A stretch of 64,000 nucleotides of DNA from NCBI RefSeq assembly GCF_036231945.1, contig NZ_CP109599.1, forward strand, positions 4,558,501-4,622,500. Reading direction: 5' to 3'. This document shows positions 26,860 through 36,063 of this stretch, in pieces (position 1 is the first letter of the stretch; each line of letters starts with the position of its first letter). The notes under the pieces are model-generated. The model had not been told where the DNA came from. It made no database searches and worked only from the letters and a program-made list of their open reading frames with translations. This DNA comes from Streptomyces sp. NBC_01429. Lineage in GTDB: Bacteria > Actinomycetota > Actinomycetes > Streptomycetales > Streptomycetaceae. The position numbers were made by a program, and so were the translations under genes.

Positions 26860-27531
26860 TCAGTTCTCGTGCGGGTCGACGCTGGGTTCGGCGGCGTTGC
26901 CGTCGCCGTTGCCCACCGCCCTGCTGTAGTCGTTGCGCACCCGGTAGCGCTCGCTGAACTTGGTGTCGGCCCAGCTGTACGTCACCACGTCCTCGCCCGA
27001 GGGGAACGACAGCGGGTCGCCCTTCGCGTACACCTGCTGGGTCACGACCAGCTCGCCCCGGTCGATCGTGGCGTAGACCGCCGGCTCCTCGGCCGCGAAG
27101 ACATTCTCGTACGCCTCGTTCCTGAAGCGGTACACGAATGTCCCGATACCCACCGAGTCGCCGCACGTCAGCACGTTGATCACCACATCCGGAGAGGCGC
27201 CGCCGGTGAGATTTCCGTACGACGTGTCCACCGGATAGGCGTCCGCGGAGCAGGGCCTGAGGTCGGCCTTGATCCGTCTGCTGACCGCCGGGTCGTCGCG
27301 CAGCAGCGCGACCGGATCGACCGTCCTGGCGGGCGCCGAAGCGGCCGCTCCCGGTGTGGGCACGCCCCGCTCGACCGGAGCGGTCACGGCCGCGCCCTCG
27401 TCCCTGGTCCCGGTCCCCCCGGTCGAACAGCCGCCCGCGAGCAGGCCGAGTGCGGCGAGCCCGGCCATCACCGTGCCGCTCGCCGCCAGCGATCCGCCCC
27501 CCGGCCGGTCGGGGCCTGTCAGGCCGCGCAC
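26860..27531 (-). CDS. cseA: CseA lipoprotein
   Basis: CseA is an extracytoplasmic lipoprotein that dampens sigE signalling in S. coelicolor. The N-terminal signal ends in a lipobox (LLAGGC, Cys at about residue 35) followed by STGG. The mature part is a small folded domain with Cys pairs (LRPCSADAY and NVLTCGDSVG). GTG 27531 gives the only start with a charged residue before the hydrophobic core. That start overlaps the end of sigE by 13 bases. Confidence 0.9.
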   Translation of the reverse strand: MRGLTGPDRPGGGSLAASGTVMAGLAALGLLAGGCSTGGTGTRDEGAAVTAPVERGVPTPGAAASAPARTVDPVALLRDDPAVSRRIKADLRPCSADAYPVDTSYGNLTGGASPDVVINVLTCGDSVGIGTFVYRFRNEAYENVFAAEEPAVYATIDRGELVVTQQVYAKGDPLSFPSGEDVVTYSWADTKFSERYRVRNDYSRAVGNGDGNAAEPSVDPHEN

Positions 27532-28148
27532 CTTTCCCGCCCCATCTCCTCATGGCCACCCCGGCCGCCACGCGCCTCGGGGCCGCCCCGGCCGTCACAC
27601 CTGTCACGGCGCGTCTCCGCACGCCCCACGGCGCGGACCTCCGGCTCCCGGCCCTCGGCCGCCCTGCTCTCCAGCTCCTGGCGGAGCCGGGCCAGCGCGC
27701 GGTGCAGCGTGCTCTTCACCGTACCCGCCGACATGCCGAGCGCCGCCGCCGTCTCCTCCGTACTCATCTGCTCCCAGTGTCGCAGCACGACCACGCTGCG
27801 CTGCTTGGGAGCCAGCACTCCGAGGATGTCCATCAGCAGCGCCCGATCGGCGCGCTGCTCACTGCCGTCCTCGACGCTCGCGTCGGGCAGCTGCTCGGTG
27901 GGGACCTCTTCGAGCCTGCGGGCCCGCCACCACTCCGTACGGGTGTTGATCATGACGCGGCGCAGATACGCGTCGGCGAGGGACTTGTCGGCGATGCCGT
28001 CCCAGCGGCCGTAGGTACGGGCCAGCGCGGTCTGGAGCAGGTCCTGCGCGTCCACCGGGTCGGGCACGAGACGCCGGGCGCTGCGCAGCAGGGCCTCCTG
28101 CCGGGTACGCACGTACTCCTCGAAACCGAGCACCTCACCCTGCGCCAT
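27519..28148 (-). CDS. sigE: ECF sigma factor SigE
   Basis: SigE directs RNA polymerase to cell-envelope-stress promoters. Region 2 is SARRLVPDPVDAQDLLQTAL and LADAYLRRVMINTRTEWWR; region 4 is VLAPKQRSVVVLRHWEQMS, TEETAAALGMSAGTVKSTLH and RALARLRQELE. The C-terminal 45 residues are a polar Arg/Gly tail. ATG 28148 follows GGAGGC and matches the short N-terminus of known SigE (MxxGEVLGFEEYVRTRQ); a GTG at 28175 is a weaker choice. In S. coelicolor CseB activates this gene. Confidence 0.93.
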   Translation of the reverse strand: MAQGEVLGFEEYVRTRQEALLRSARRLVPDPVDAQDLLQTALARTYGRWDGIADKSLADAYLRRVMINTRTEWWRARRLEEVPTEQLPDASVEDGSEQRADRALLMDILGVLAPKQRSVVVLRHWEQMSTEETAAALGMSAGTVKSTLHRALARLRQELESRAAEGREPEVRAVGRAETRRDRCDGRGGPEARGGRGGHEEMGRERCAA

Positions 28149-28308
28149 GCCAACCGCCTCCGACCCCGTGACCAACTCCGCCGTTCCCTTACGGCATTGA
28201 AATTACGGAGCACTTGTCACGAGGCTGTGCGGGACAGCCGTCGGCGGACGCACGGCTGTCCATCGGTTGTGTAACGGAGGCCCCGGCGAGGCGGCGCGAC
28301 CCGCCCGG

Positions 28309-29328
28309 TCAGCCCTGCGGCAGCCGGTACACGCCGTTCTCCAAGGGCTCGACCAGCCCGTCGGCGACCAGCCCGTCCAGCGCCCTGGCGCGCTGCACCG
28401 GCTCGTCCCACACCGCGTCCAGGGCCCGCTGGGGTACGGGACCGACCGTGTCGCGCAGCACGGCGAGGAGCTTGCCGCGCACCTGGCGGTCGGTGCCCGC
28501 GTACGTCTGGCCGCGCCGCGCCGGGCCCTCGTGCGGCGGCTTCCCGGCCAGCAGCCAGGCGCACCGCGCCGCGATCGGGCAGCGCGCGCAGCTCTCGTTC
28601 TTCGCGGTGCAGACCAGCGCGCCCAGCTCCATCGAGGAGGCGGCCCAGCGCGCCGCGGTCTCCTCGTCCTCGGGCAGCAGCGCGCGGGCGAGCTTGCGCT
28701 CGGCGGCCGTCGTCGCGTTCGGCGGGTACTGGACGCCGGTCACGGCGCGGGCGAAGACCCGGCGGACGTTCGTGTCGAGGACGGCGTGGCGCTGCCCGTA
28801 CGCGAAGGAGGCCACAGCGGCGGCCGTGTACTCGCCGATCCCGGGCAGGGCGAGCAGCTGCGCGTGCCGGCGGGGTACGTCACCGCCGTGCCGCTCCGTT
28901 ATCGCCTGCGCGGCCCCGTGCAGCCGCAGCGCGCGGCGCGGGTAGCCGAGCCGTCCCCAGGCGCGTACGGCCTCGCCGGGGGCCTCGGCGGCGAGATCCG
29001 CCGGGCGCGGCCAGCGGGCGATCCACTGCTCGTACACGGGCAGCACCCGGCTGACCGGGGTCTGCTGGAGCATGAACTCGCTGATCATCACCCCCCAGGC
29101 GCCCGCCTCCGGGCGGCGCCAGGGCAGATCGCGCGCGTGGCTCTCGAACCAGGCGAGGACGGGGGTGTGCAGCTGGGCCGGGTCGACCGAGGTGGTGGCC
29201 GGGCCCGTCAGGGGGACCGTGGCCGTCGTGGTGTCGGTGGTCGTCGTGGGGGGTGTGAGGGGCGTCGGGAGCGCGCCGTCCGGGGCGTACGCGGCGTCGT
29301 CCGAGGTGTGCGCGGGGGTAGCAGTCAT
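28309..29328 (-). CDS. mutY: A/G-specific adenine glycosylase
   Basis: MutY removes adenine mispaired with 8-oxoguanine. The helix-hairpin-helix is LLALPGIGEYTAAAVASFA, the catalytic residues are E84 (ISEFMLQQTPVSRV) and D185 (HAVLDTNVRR), and the [4Fe-4S] loop is CTAKNESCARCPIAARC. At 339 aa it has a Thr/Pro-rich N-terminal extension (about 48 residues) and a short winged C-terminus in place of the MutT-like 8-oxoG-sensing domain. It is 160 bases from sigE on the same strand. Confidence 0.94.
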   Translation of the reverse strand: MTATPAHTSDDAAYAPDGALPTPLTPPTTTTDTTTATVPLTGPATTSVDPAQLHTPVLAWFESHARDLPWRRPEAGAWGVMISEFMLQQTPVSRVLPVYEQWIARWPRPADLAAEAPGEAVRAWGRLGYPRRALRLHGAAQAITERHGGDVPRRHAQLLALPGIGEYTAAAVASFAYGQRHAVLDTNVRRVFARAVTGVQYPPNATTAAERKLARALLPEDEETAARWAASSMELGALVCTAKNESCARCPIAARCAWLLAGKPPHEGPARRGQTYAGTDRQVRGKLLAVLRDTVGPVPQRALDAVWDEPVQRARALDGLVADGLVEPLENGVYRLPQG

Positions 29329-29516
29329 GGCACCACCGATCCTGGCACGACCGGGAGCGTGGACGGTGCAGCAGGCGGGCGTGCGCCGGAGGTTGTCACA
29401 CGCCCGGGTCCGCCCGCGTCCGCGCTCCCTGTCCGTTCCGTACCGCTCCCGGTTCGTCTCCCGCGTCCCTTCCGTATCTTTCGTGTGATCCGTCGCGTGC
29501 GTGATCCGCCGTGCGG

Positions 29517-30167
29517 TCAGCGGCGGCCGGCGCTGTGCCGGCCGCGTTCGACCCCGACCCGCTCGCCCGTGCCGGCCAGCCAGAGCGCGAGCCCCGACTT
29601 ACTGGTCCGCATCGTCCCGACCAGTGTCTGTACGGGCCGGGCGGCCAGCAGGACGACGAGCGTGGCCATCAGCCCGCCGAGCACCAGGCCCACCGCGACG
29701 TCGTGCGGGTAGTGCACCCCGACGAAGACCCGGGAGAACGCCATCAGGATCGCCATGGGCACGGTGAGATAGGCGAGCACGGGACGGGCCAGGGCGAGCG
29801 CGATGGCGGCGCCCCCGGCGATGGTGGAGTGATTGCTCGGGAACGACCAGTCGCCGACCGGCGGGCAGGCGACGAGCGACGCTCCCGCGCCCACGACCGC
29901 GCGGCACGGCCTGTCCTCGGTGAAGAAGGTCTTGAGCACCTCACTGCACACATAGGCGACGGCTGTCGCCAGCGGAGCGAGAACCGCCACGGCCACGGCG
30001 CGCGTGCCGGAGGGCCGGGCGAACCACCAGACCGCCACGAAGAGAACGCCGAACAACAGCAGTCCGGCCTCCGTCCACAGCTCTGCCAGGTGTTGGAACC
30101 AGGAGGGGGTCGTGCGTGCGAAGTCGGTTATGTCGAGATAGAGATCGCTGGTTGCGCTGCTGTCCAT
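29517..30167 (-). CDS. PAP2-family membrane phosphatase
   Basis: An integral membrane acid phosphatase of the type-2 phosphatidate phosphatase or undecaprenyl-pyrophosphate phosphatase fold. The three phosphatase motifs are intact: KTFFTEDRP (79-87), PSNH (110-113) and SRVFVGVHYPHD with R146 and H152. There are five or six hydrophobic segments and a basic C-terminal tail. TACGTT (minus strand, 30179-30174) ends 6 bases before the ATG, which predicts a leaderless mRNA. Whether it recycles the wall carrier or acts on phospholipid is not decided. Confidence 0.9.
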   Translation of the reverse strand: MDSSATSDLYLDITDFARTTPSWFQHLAELWTEAGLLLFGVLFVAVWWFARPSGTRAVAVAVLAPLATAVAYVCSEVLKTFFTEDRPCRAVVGAGASLVACPPVGDWSFPSNHSTIAGGAAIALALARPVLAYLTVPMAILMAFSRVFVGVHYPHDVAVGLVLGGLMATLVVLLAARPVQTLVGTMRTSKSGLALWLAGTGERVGVERGRHSAGRR

Positions 30168-30338
30168 GGGGAGAACGTACAGAGTTCACCCGGGGTTCCC
30201 CGCACGCGCCTTCCTCTGCCCGTTTTCCGCCGCCCGAAGGGCCGATACCGCCCCGCCGGGATGATGATCCGTAAAACTTGCCAAGACGAGCGGCATGGGG
30301 GGCGGGAGTTGGCGCCGATCTCTCGTACAGTTTGCGCC

Positions 30339-31259
30339 GTGGGATCTTTGCGCAATCCGGTCGGGCCGCTTCCCTCCACCATCTACTGGCGACGGAGGGC
30401 TGTCGCGGCGACTCTGATCGCGCTGCTCGCCCTGCTGGTCGTATGGGTCGTCAGCTTCGGCGGCGGCGGAGGGAACAAGAAGACCGGCGACACCTCCGAC
30501 GGCGCCAACCCCACCAAGACCATCGGCCCCGGCCCCTCCGGCTCGGGCCCCGCCATCAGCCAACAGCCGGGCGGGCGCGACGATTCGGGCGGCTCGGGCG
30601 ACGGCGGTACGAGCGGAGCCGACGCGGGCGGCGACGGCGGCAAGAGCGACGGCGGCAAGAACGGCGACACCGGCGGCTCGGACGGCTCCGGCTCCGGTGG
30701 CTCGGACGGCTCGTCCGGCGACGGGGGTTCGGGCGGCGCGTCGGACGGCGCCGGCTCGGCGGGCTCGGCCGGCTCCGGCGGCGGTACGGGCACCGGCTCC
30801 GGCGGCGCCACGGGCTCCACCGGCACGGGCCGCCAGCTGCCGGCCGGCTCCGCGCTCCCCGACTGCGCCCCCAACTCCCTCACCCTGCGCCTGGCCACCA
30901 CGAAGGTCGCCTACGCGCCGGGCGAGAAGCCCGCGTTCCGGCTGACCGCCACCAACACCTCCAGCACCAGCTGCAAGGCGGACTTCGGCCCGAAGGCCAT
31001 CGTGCTGACCATCACCGACACGGACGACGACCAGGTCTGGTCCTCCAAGGACTGCCCGAAGACCGGCGCGTCGCTCTTCGAGGTCCCCGCGAACGGCACC
31101 GTCACCCGGACCGTCGAGTGGGACCGCAAGAAGAGCACGTCGAAGTGCGCCACCCCGCCGCCCGGAGCGGTCGGCCCCGGAACGTATCTGGTGGAGGCCA
31201 AGACGGCGGGTGCCTCGGTGAAGCAGGGGCAGCAGTCCATCCGCCTGGAGAAGGACTGA
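30339..31259 (+). CDS. membrane-anchored extracytoplasmic protein with Gly/Ser linker
   Basis: The N-terminus is a short cytoplasmic piece (VGSLRNPVGPLPSTIYWRRR) and one membrane segment (AVAATLIALLALLVVWVVSF, residues about 21-40). About 130 residues of Gly/Ser/Asp/Thr-rich linker follow. The C-terminal 115 residues form an Ig-like beta domain (SLTLRLATTKVAYAPGEKPA, then VPANGTVTRTVEWDRKK) with four Cys that may pair. TACAGT (30326-30331) lies 7 bases before GTG 30339, supporting a leaderless start. The open frame reaches far upstream but without any start signal. Function unknown; a cell-surface role is likely. Confidence 0.8.
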   Translation: MGSLRNPVGPLPSTIYWRRRAVAATLIALLALLVVWVVSFGGGGGNKKTGDTSDGANPTKTIGPGPSGSGPAISQQPGGRDDSGGSGDGGTSGADAGGDGGKSDGGKNGDTGGSDGSGSGGSDGSSGDGGSGGASDGAGSAGSAGSGGGTGTGSGGATGSTGTGRQLPAGSALPDCAPNSLTLRLATTKVAYAPGEKPAFRLTATNTSSTSCKADFGPKAIVLTITDTDDDQVWSSKDCPKTGASLFEVPANGTVTRTVEWDRKKSTSKCATPPPGAVGPGTYLVEAKTAGASVKQGQQSIRLEKD

Positions 31260-31317
31260 CCCACCCACCCGCGCGCCTGCCGTACGGCGCACGGCACACA
31301 CGAACGCCCGGCACACA

Positions 31318-31349
31318 CGAACGCCCCGGCCGCACGGCCGGGGCGTTCG
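31318..31349. terminator. bidirectional terminator
   Basis: The arms CGAACGCCCCGGCCG (31318-31332) and 31335-31349 pair perfectly around CA. It lies between the surface-protein gene and the convergent disA. Confidence 0.85.
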
Positions 31350-31377
31350 CCTGTACTGACCTGTATCTGTACCGCCG

Positions 31378-32502
31378 CTACACGTAGCGCTCCAGGATCG
31401 ACGACTCCGCCAGCCGCGACAGCCCCTCGCGCACGCTCCTGGCCCGCGCCTCGCCGACACCGTCGACCGTCTGGAGATCGTCCACACTCGCCGCCAGCAG
31501 CTTCTGCAACCCGCCGAAGTGCTCGACCAGCCGCTCGATGATGGCGCCCGGCAGCCGCGGCACCTTCGCCAGCAGCCGGTAACCGCGCGGCGAGACCGCC
31601 GAGTCCAGCGTCTCGGGCGAGCCGCTGTAGCCCAGCGCCCGCGCCACGATGGGCAGTTCGAGCAGCTCGGGATGGGTGAGCCCGTGCAGCTCGACCAAAG
31701 CCTCGTCGACCGTGCGCGAGCGCTTCGCGGTCGGCTCGGGAACGTAGTCGCGCGCGACGAGGTCCCGCTCCGGATCCACGCCCGCGATCAACTCGTCCAG
31801 CTGGAGCGAGAGAAGCCGGCCGTCGGTGCCCAGCTCCACCACGTACTCGGCGATCTCCGTGGCGATCCGGCGCACCAGCTCCAGCCGCTGCGCCACCGCC
31901 GTCACGTCCCGGACCGTCACCAGGTCCTCGATCTCCAGGGCGGAGAGCGTGCCCGCGACCTCGTCCAGCCGCAGCTTGTACCGCTCCAGTGTCGCCAGCG
32001 CCTGGTTCGCCCGCGACAGGATCGCCGCCGACTCCTCCAGGACCCGGCGCTCCCCGTTCACATACAGCGCGATCAGCCGCATCGACTGCGATACGGAGAC
32101 CACCGGGAAGCCGCACTGCTTCGACACCCGGTCCGCCGTGCGGTGCCGGGTGCCCGTCTCCTCCGTGGGGATCGAGGACTCCGGGACCAGCTGCACGCCG
32201 GCCCGCAGAATCTTGGTGATGTCCTTGTCGAGAATGAGCGCGCCGTCCAGCTTGGCCAGCTCGCGCAGGCGCGTCGCGGTGAACTCCACGTCCAGCACGA
32301 AGCCGCCCGTGCACATCGATTCGACGGTCTTGTCCATGCCCAGGACGATGAGACCGCCGGTGTTGCCGCGCAGGATCCGCTCTAGCCCGTCGCGCAGGCC
32401 CATACCCGGCGCGACAGCGCTCAGGGTGGCGCGCATCAGCGCTTCGTTGCCGGAGCCCGCGCCGGATTTTCCGGGAGCTGATGCCCGGTCGTTGGCTGCC
32501 AC
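31378..32502 (-). CDS. disA: DNA integrity scanning protein DisA (diadenylate cyclase)
   Basis: DisA makes c-di-AMP from two ATP and pauses on DNA lesions. The N-terminal DAC domain has the DGA motif (86-88, ELAKLDGALILDKD) and the RHR motif (119-121, GTRHRTADRVSKQ). A helical linker follows, and the C-terminal tandem helix-hairpin-helix DNA-binding domain contains SVDDLQTVDGVGEARARSVR. At 374 aa it is close to the usual length. GTG 32502 has GGAGGAG just upstream. It is 44 bases downstream of radA on the same strand, a conserved pairing. Confidence 0.97.
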   Translation of the reverse strand: MAANDRASAPGKSGAGSGNEALMRATLSAVAPGMGLRDGLERILRGNTGGLIVLGMDKTVESMCTGGFVLDVEFTATRLRELAKLDGALILDKDITKILRAGVQLVPESSIPTEETGTRHRTADRVSKQCGFPVVSVSQSMRLIALYVNGERRVLEESAAILSRANQALATLERYKLRLDEVAGTLSALEIEDLVTVRDVTAVAQRLELVRRIATEIAEYVVELGTDGRLLSLQLDELIAGVDPERDLVARDYVPEPTAKRSRTVDEALVELHGLTHPELLELPIVARALGYSGSPETLDSAVSPRGYRLLAKVPRLPGAIIERLVEHFGGLQKLLAASVDDLQTVDGVGEARARSVREGLSRLAESSILERYV

Positions 32503-32546
32503 TGCACTCCTCCGGCTCGTACGGATGGGCGAGACCAGGGCAAAGT

Positions 32547-33956
32547 CTACCGGCGAGCGTTGTCGTCCCGTGGGGCGTCCGCACGACCCCGGCGCGGCAA
32601 CGCTCTCAGAGCATCACCCATATCAGCGACTTCCGTGACCTTCATACCGGCGGGGATCTTCCCCGGGTCGGTCGGAACAAGCGCCTGGGTGAAGCCCAGA
32701 CGGTGTGCCTCGGCGAGCCTGCGCTGCACTCCAGTGACCCGTCTGACCTCCCCCGCGAGCCCCACCTCACCGATCGCGACCAGGTTCTTCGGCAGCGGGG
32801 TGTCGCTCGCCGCCGAGGCCAGCGCGAGCGCCACCGCGAGATCGGCGGCCGGCTCGGTCAGCTTCACCCCGCCGACCGTCGCGCTGTAGATGTCCCGCTT
32901 GCCGAGCGAGCTGATCCGGCCGCGCTGCTCCAGCACCGCCAGCATCATCGAGACCCGCGAGGTCTCCAGACCGGAGGTGGTGCGCCGGGGCGAGGGGATC
33001 TGCGAGTCGACCGTCAGCGCCTGCACCTCCACCACGAGCGGGCGCTTGCCCTCCAGGGTGACGGTCAGACACGTACCGGGAACCGGCGCGTCGCGGCGGG
33101 TCAGGAACAGCCCCGACGGGTCGGTCAGCCCGGTGATCCCCTCGTCGTGCAGCTCGAAGCAGCCGACCTCGTCGGTCGCCCCGTACCGGTTCTTGATGCC
33201 GCGGACGAGGCGCAGCCGGGCGTGCCGGTCGCCCTCGAAGGACAGCACGACGTCCACGAGGTGCTCCAGCAGCCGCGGACCGGCGATCGCGCCGTCCTTG
33301 GTGACATGGCCCACCAGCAGGGTGGCCATCCCGCGCTCCTTCGAGGCCCGGATGAGCGCGCCCGCGACCTCGCGCACCTGCGCCATCCCGCCGGGAGCGC
33401 CGTCGATCTCGGGCGAGGCCACGGTCTGTACGGAGTCCAGGATCAGCAGCGACGGCTTGACCGCGTCGAGATGGCCGAGGACGGCGGAGAGGTCCGTCTC
33501 GGCGGCGAGATACAGATCGTCGTGGAGCGCCTTGATCCGGTCGGCGCGCAGCCGCACCTGACTCGCGGACTCCTCGCCCGTCACATAAAGCGTGCGGTGC
33601 TCGGGGCCGGCCGCCTTCGCCGCGACGTCGAGCAGCAGCGTGGACTTGCCGACGCCCGGCTCGCCCGCCAGCAGCACCACGGCGCCGGGCACCAGACCGC
33701 CGCCCAGCACCCGGTCCAGCTCGGGCACCCCGGTGGAGCGCGCCGTGGCCGTACGGACGTCGACCTCGCCGATCGGGAGCGCGGCGGTCGAGACCCGGCC
33801 CGCCGCCGTGGTCCGCACCGCGGGCGCGCCGTACTCCTCCACCGTCCCCCACGCCTGGCATTCGGGGCAGCGGCCGAGCCACTTGGCGGTCGTCCATCCG
33901 CACTCGGTGCAGCGGTAGGACGGCCGGTCCTTCGCGGATTTCGTACGGGCAGCCAT
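32547..33956 (-). CDS. radA: DNA repair protein RadA
   Basis: RadA is a RecA-like helicase that drives branch migration in recombination. There is an N-terminal C4 zinc finger (C16, C19, C30, C33 in YRCTECGWTTAKWLGRCPEC), Walker A GEPGVGKST (98-106), the RadA-specific KNRYG motif (usually KNRFG) and a C-terminal Lon-protease-like domain without a protease dyad. On the minus strand TACGGT (33968-33963) lies 6 bases before ATG, so the mRNA is probably leaderless. Neighbour of disA. Confidence 0.97.
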   Translation of the reverse strand: MAARTKSAKDRPSYRCTECGWTTAKWLGRCPECQAWGTVEEYGAPAVRTTAAGRVSTAALPIGEVDVRTATARSTGVPELDRVLGGGLVPGAVVLLAGEPGVGKSTLLLDVAAKAAGPEHRTLYVTGEESASQVRLRADRIKALHDDLYLAAETDLSAVLGHLDAVKPSLLILDSVQTVASPEIDGAPGGMAQVREVAGALIRASKERGMATLLVGHVTKDGAIAGPRLLEHLVDVVLSFEGDRHARLRLVRGIKNRYGATDEVGCFELHDEGITGLTDPSGLFLTRRDAPVPGTCLTVTLEGKRPLVVEVQALTVDSQIPSPRRTTSGLETSRVSMMLAVLEQRGRISSLGKRDIYSATVGGVKLTEPAADLAVALALASAASDTPLPKNLVAIGEVGLAGEVRRVTGVQRRLAEAHRLGFTQALVPTDPGKIPAGMKVTEVADMGDALRALPRRGRADAPRDDNARR

Positions 33957-34162
33957 GGCGTCACCGTATAGGGGTCCACCGACAGTCCCGACCGGGGCGG
34001 GTGCGCCGGTGGGACCGCCGGTCCGGCGGACAGCCCGGAAGAGTGAGGGAAGGCGACGGAAGTAGACGTTCGTGTCCCCTTTTGAGGGATAGCTTCACCC
34101 GTAAGGATTAAATAGGCTCAAGGGGTGTGAAGCGCGCGGGCCCGAATGTCTACCGTCGCCGG

Positions 34163-36043
34163 GTGATGAGCAGCAGCCACGAGACCCCCACGCACACCAC
34201 CGGCGCACACCGCGCGCTCCGTCGTGCGCCCCAGTCGGTGGCGCAGCATCCGCCCGCTCGGTACGAGCCTTATCTGGACGGCCTGTTCACCTACTGCCTC
34301 TCCGTGCTGTGCGACCACGACGCGGCCACCGAGGTGCTGGGTGACGTGCTCGCCATCTCCGAGCGGCAGCAAGGACGTTGCCCCTCCGAGGCGGGCGAGC
34401 GCAGAGCCTGGCTGTACGCGATCGCCCGCTGGGCCTGTCTGCGCAAGGTGACCGAACAGCGGCGCGGCCGCCAGGGGGCGCACGCGGGCAACCGCGCGCC
34501 GGAGCCGGAGACGACGCCCGCTCCCGTGCCGGAGACCGCCGCGCGCCACCGGCGCGAACTGGCGCTGCTGGCCTGGCCGGAGGCCGCCGGCACGACCCCC
34601 GAGCAGCGCGAGGTCCTGGAGCTGTCCGTACGGCACCGGCTCACCCCGGACGAGGTCGCCTCCGTGGTCTCCATGGAGCCGCCCGCCGCCCGTGAGCTGC
34701 TCTCCTCCGCCGCCTGCGAGGTGGAGCGCACCCGCGCCGCGCTCGCCGTCGTCGACACCGGCGACTGTCCGTCCGTCGCCCGGCTCACCGGCGATCATCA
34801 GGTGCTGCTCTCCGCCGCGCTCCGGCGCGAACTGGTCCGGCACGTGGACGACTGCCCGCGCTGCCGCCGCGCCGCCGAGCGCGTCGAGGCGGCCGGCCCC
34901 TGGCCGGGCTCGCGCCCCTCGGGCGCTGCGGGCACGGCCGGTACGGGCACGGCCGGTACGGGTACGGCCGCCGCGTCCGCCTCCGAGGGCGCGCCCGCCG
35001 GCTCGCCCGACGTCCTGCCGCTGGTCACCGTGGACCGGAGCGCCGCGTACGCCGCCATGACCCGGGCGCCCCGGGCCCGCGCCAGCGCGCCGCGCTTCGA
35101 CCGCAGCGGCTTCCCCATGGACCCCAAGGACCGCGCGGCCCGCCGCGACCGGCTGCGGGCGCGCGCCGTGACCACCACCGTCGTCGCGACCGTCGTCGCC
35201 GCCCCCGTGCTCGCCCTCTGGGCCGCGCACCGGGGCGTTCCGCAGACGGGCGAGGGCCACAGCGGCTCGTCGGTCACCGCGGGCGAGACCGAGGCACCGG
35301 ACAGCGCGGACGGCGAGCCCTACGAGCACTACGAGAACGCCGGCAGCGCCCAGAACGGGAAGGGCTCCCGCTTCATCGAGGGCAGCCGCGCGCCCGATGT
35401 CTCCGTCGAGGTCATCAGCGACGGCGTCGGGGTGCCGCCGGTGGGCCCGGGACGCTCGAACCCCGGCCGGATCACGGTCGAGGCGCACCCCACCGGGAAC
35501 ACGACGCTGATCACGCTCCGGGCGTCCGGTGGCGAGCCGGTCTCCTGGACGGCCGGGACGGAGGCCCCCTGGCTCCGGCTGAGCAGCCACTACGGCACGC
35601 TCGCGCCCGGCGGGTCCACCACCGTCCGCGTCACCGTGGACCACCGGCGCGCGCCCTCCGGGCCCTGGAGCGCGCGGATCGCGCTCTATCCGGCGGGGGC
35701 GGTGGTCAAGATCCACGGCTACGGCCCCAGGCCGCCCGCGTCCGGCCGTCCCGGACACACCGGCAGTCCCGGCCGCCCCACCGTTCCCGGTTCCCCGGGT
35801 TCCCCCGGCTCCCCGGGGACCACCAGACCGACCTCGCCGCCCGGCACCTCCGGCCCCGGCCCGTCCCGGCCCACCGACCCGGCGCCCTCGGACCCCGGCG
35901 GGCCCGGCCCCTCCGACCCCGGCTCCAGCACCGGCCCCTCTGACCCGTCGCCGTCCGATCCGGCCCCGTCGGACCCGGACCCCGACCCAGGCAGTCCGGA
36001 TCCGCCGACGAGCGGCCCCGACGACCCGCCGCCGTCGGGCTGA
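34163..36043 (+). CDS. sigma-like / zinc-finger / transmembrane / BACON-domain protein
   Basis: A 626-aa mosaic. Residues about 33-100 resemble an ECF sigma region 2 (YEPYLDGLFTYCLSVLCDHD), and residues about 150-200 a region-4-like helix pair (TTPEQREVLELSVRHRLTPD). An anti-sigma-type zinc motif HVDDCPRC (H-x3-C-x2-C) follows, then one membrane segment (VVATVVAAPVLALWAA) and an extracytoplasmic BACON beta domain ending in about 110 residues of Pro/Ser/Gly-rich tail. GTG 34163 is chosen because TACCGT (34151-34156) ends 6 bases upstream; GTG 34127 would add 12 residues. It could be a degenerate sigma/anti-sigma pair fused for envelope signalling. That is inference. Confidence 0.8.
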   Translation: MMSSSHETPTHTTGAHRALRRAPQSVAQHPPARYEPYLDGLFTYCLSVLCDHDAATEVLGDVLAISERQQGRCPSEAGERRAWLYAIARWACLRKVTEQRRGRQGAHAGNRAPEPETTPAPVPETAARHRRELALLAWPEAAGTTPEQREVLELSVRHRLTPDEVASVVSMEPPAARELLSSAACEVERTRAALAVVDTGDCPSVARLTGDHQVLLSAALRRELVRHVDDCPRCRRAAERVEAAGPWPGSRPSGAAGTAGTGTAGTGTAAASASEGAPAGSPDVLPLVTVDRSAAYAAMTRAPRARASAPRFDRSGFPMDPKDRAARRDRLRARAVTTTVVATVVAAPVLALWAAHRGVPQTGEGHSGSSVTAGETEAPDSADGEPYEHYENAGSAQNGKGSRFIEGSRAPDVSVEVISDGVGVPPVGPGRSNPGRITVEAHPTGNTTLITLRASGGEPVSWTAGTEAPWLRLSSHYGTLAPGGSTTVRVTVDHRRAPSGPWSARIALYPAGAVVKIHGYGPRPPASGRPGHTGSPGRPTVPGSPGSPGSPGTTRPTSPPGTSGPGPSRPTDPAPSDPGGPGPSDPGSSTGPSDPSPSDPAPSDPDPDPGSPDPPTSGPDDPPPSG

Positions 36044-36063
36044 GACAGGACCCGGCGCAGTTC

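Noticed and set aside
29511..30338. Upstream extension of the surface-protein frame at 30339
   Set aside because: The extension lies antisense to the PAP2 gene, has no ribosome site and encodes Arg/Gly/His-rich shadow sequence. A -10 hexamer sits just before GTG 30339.
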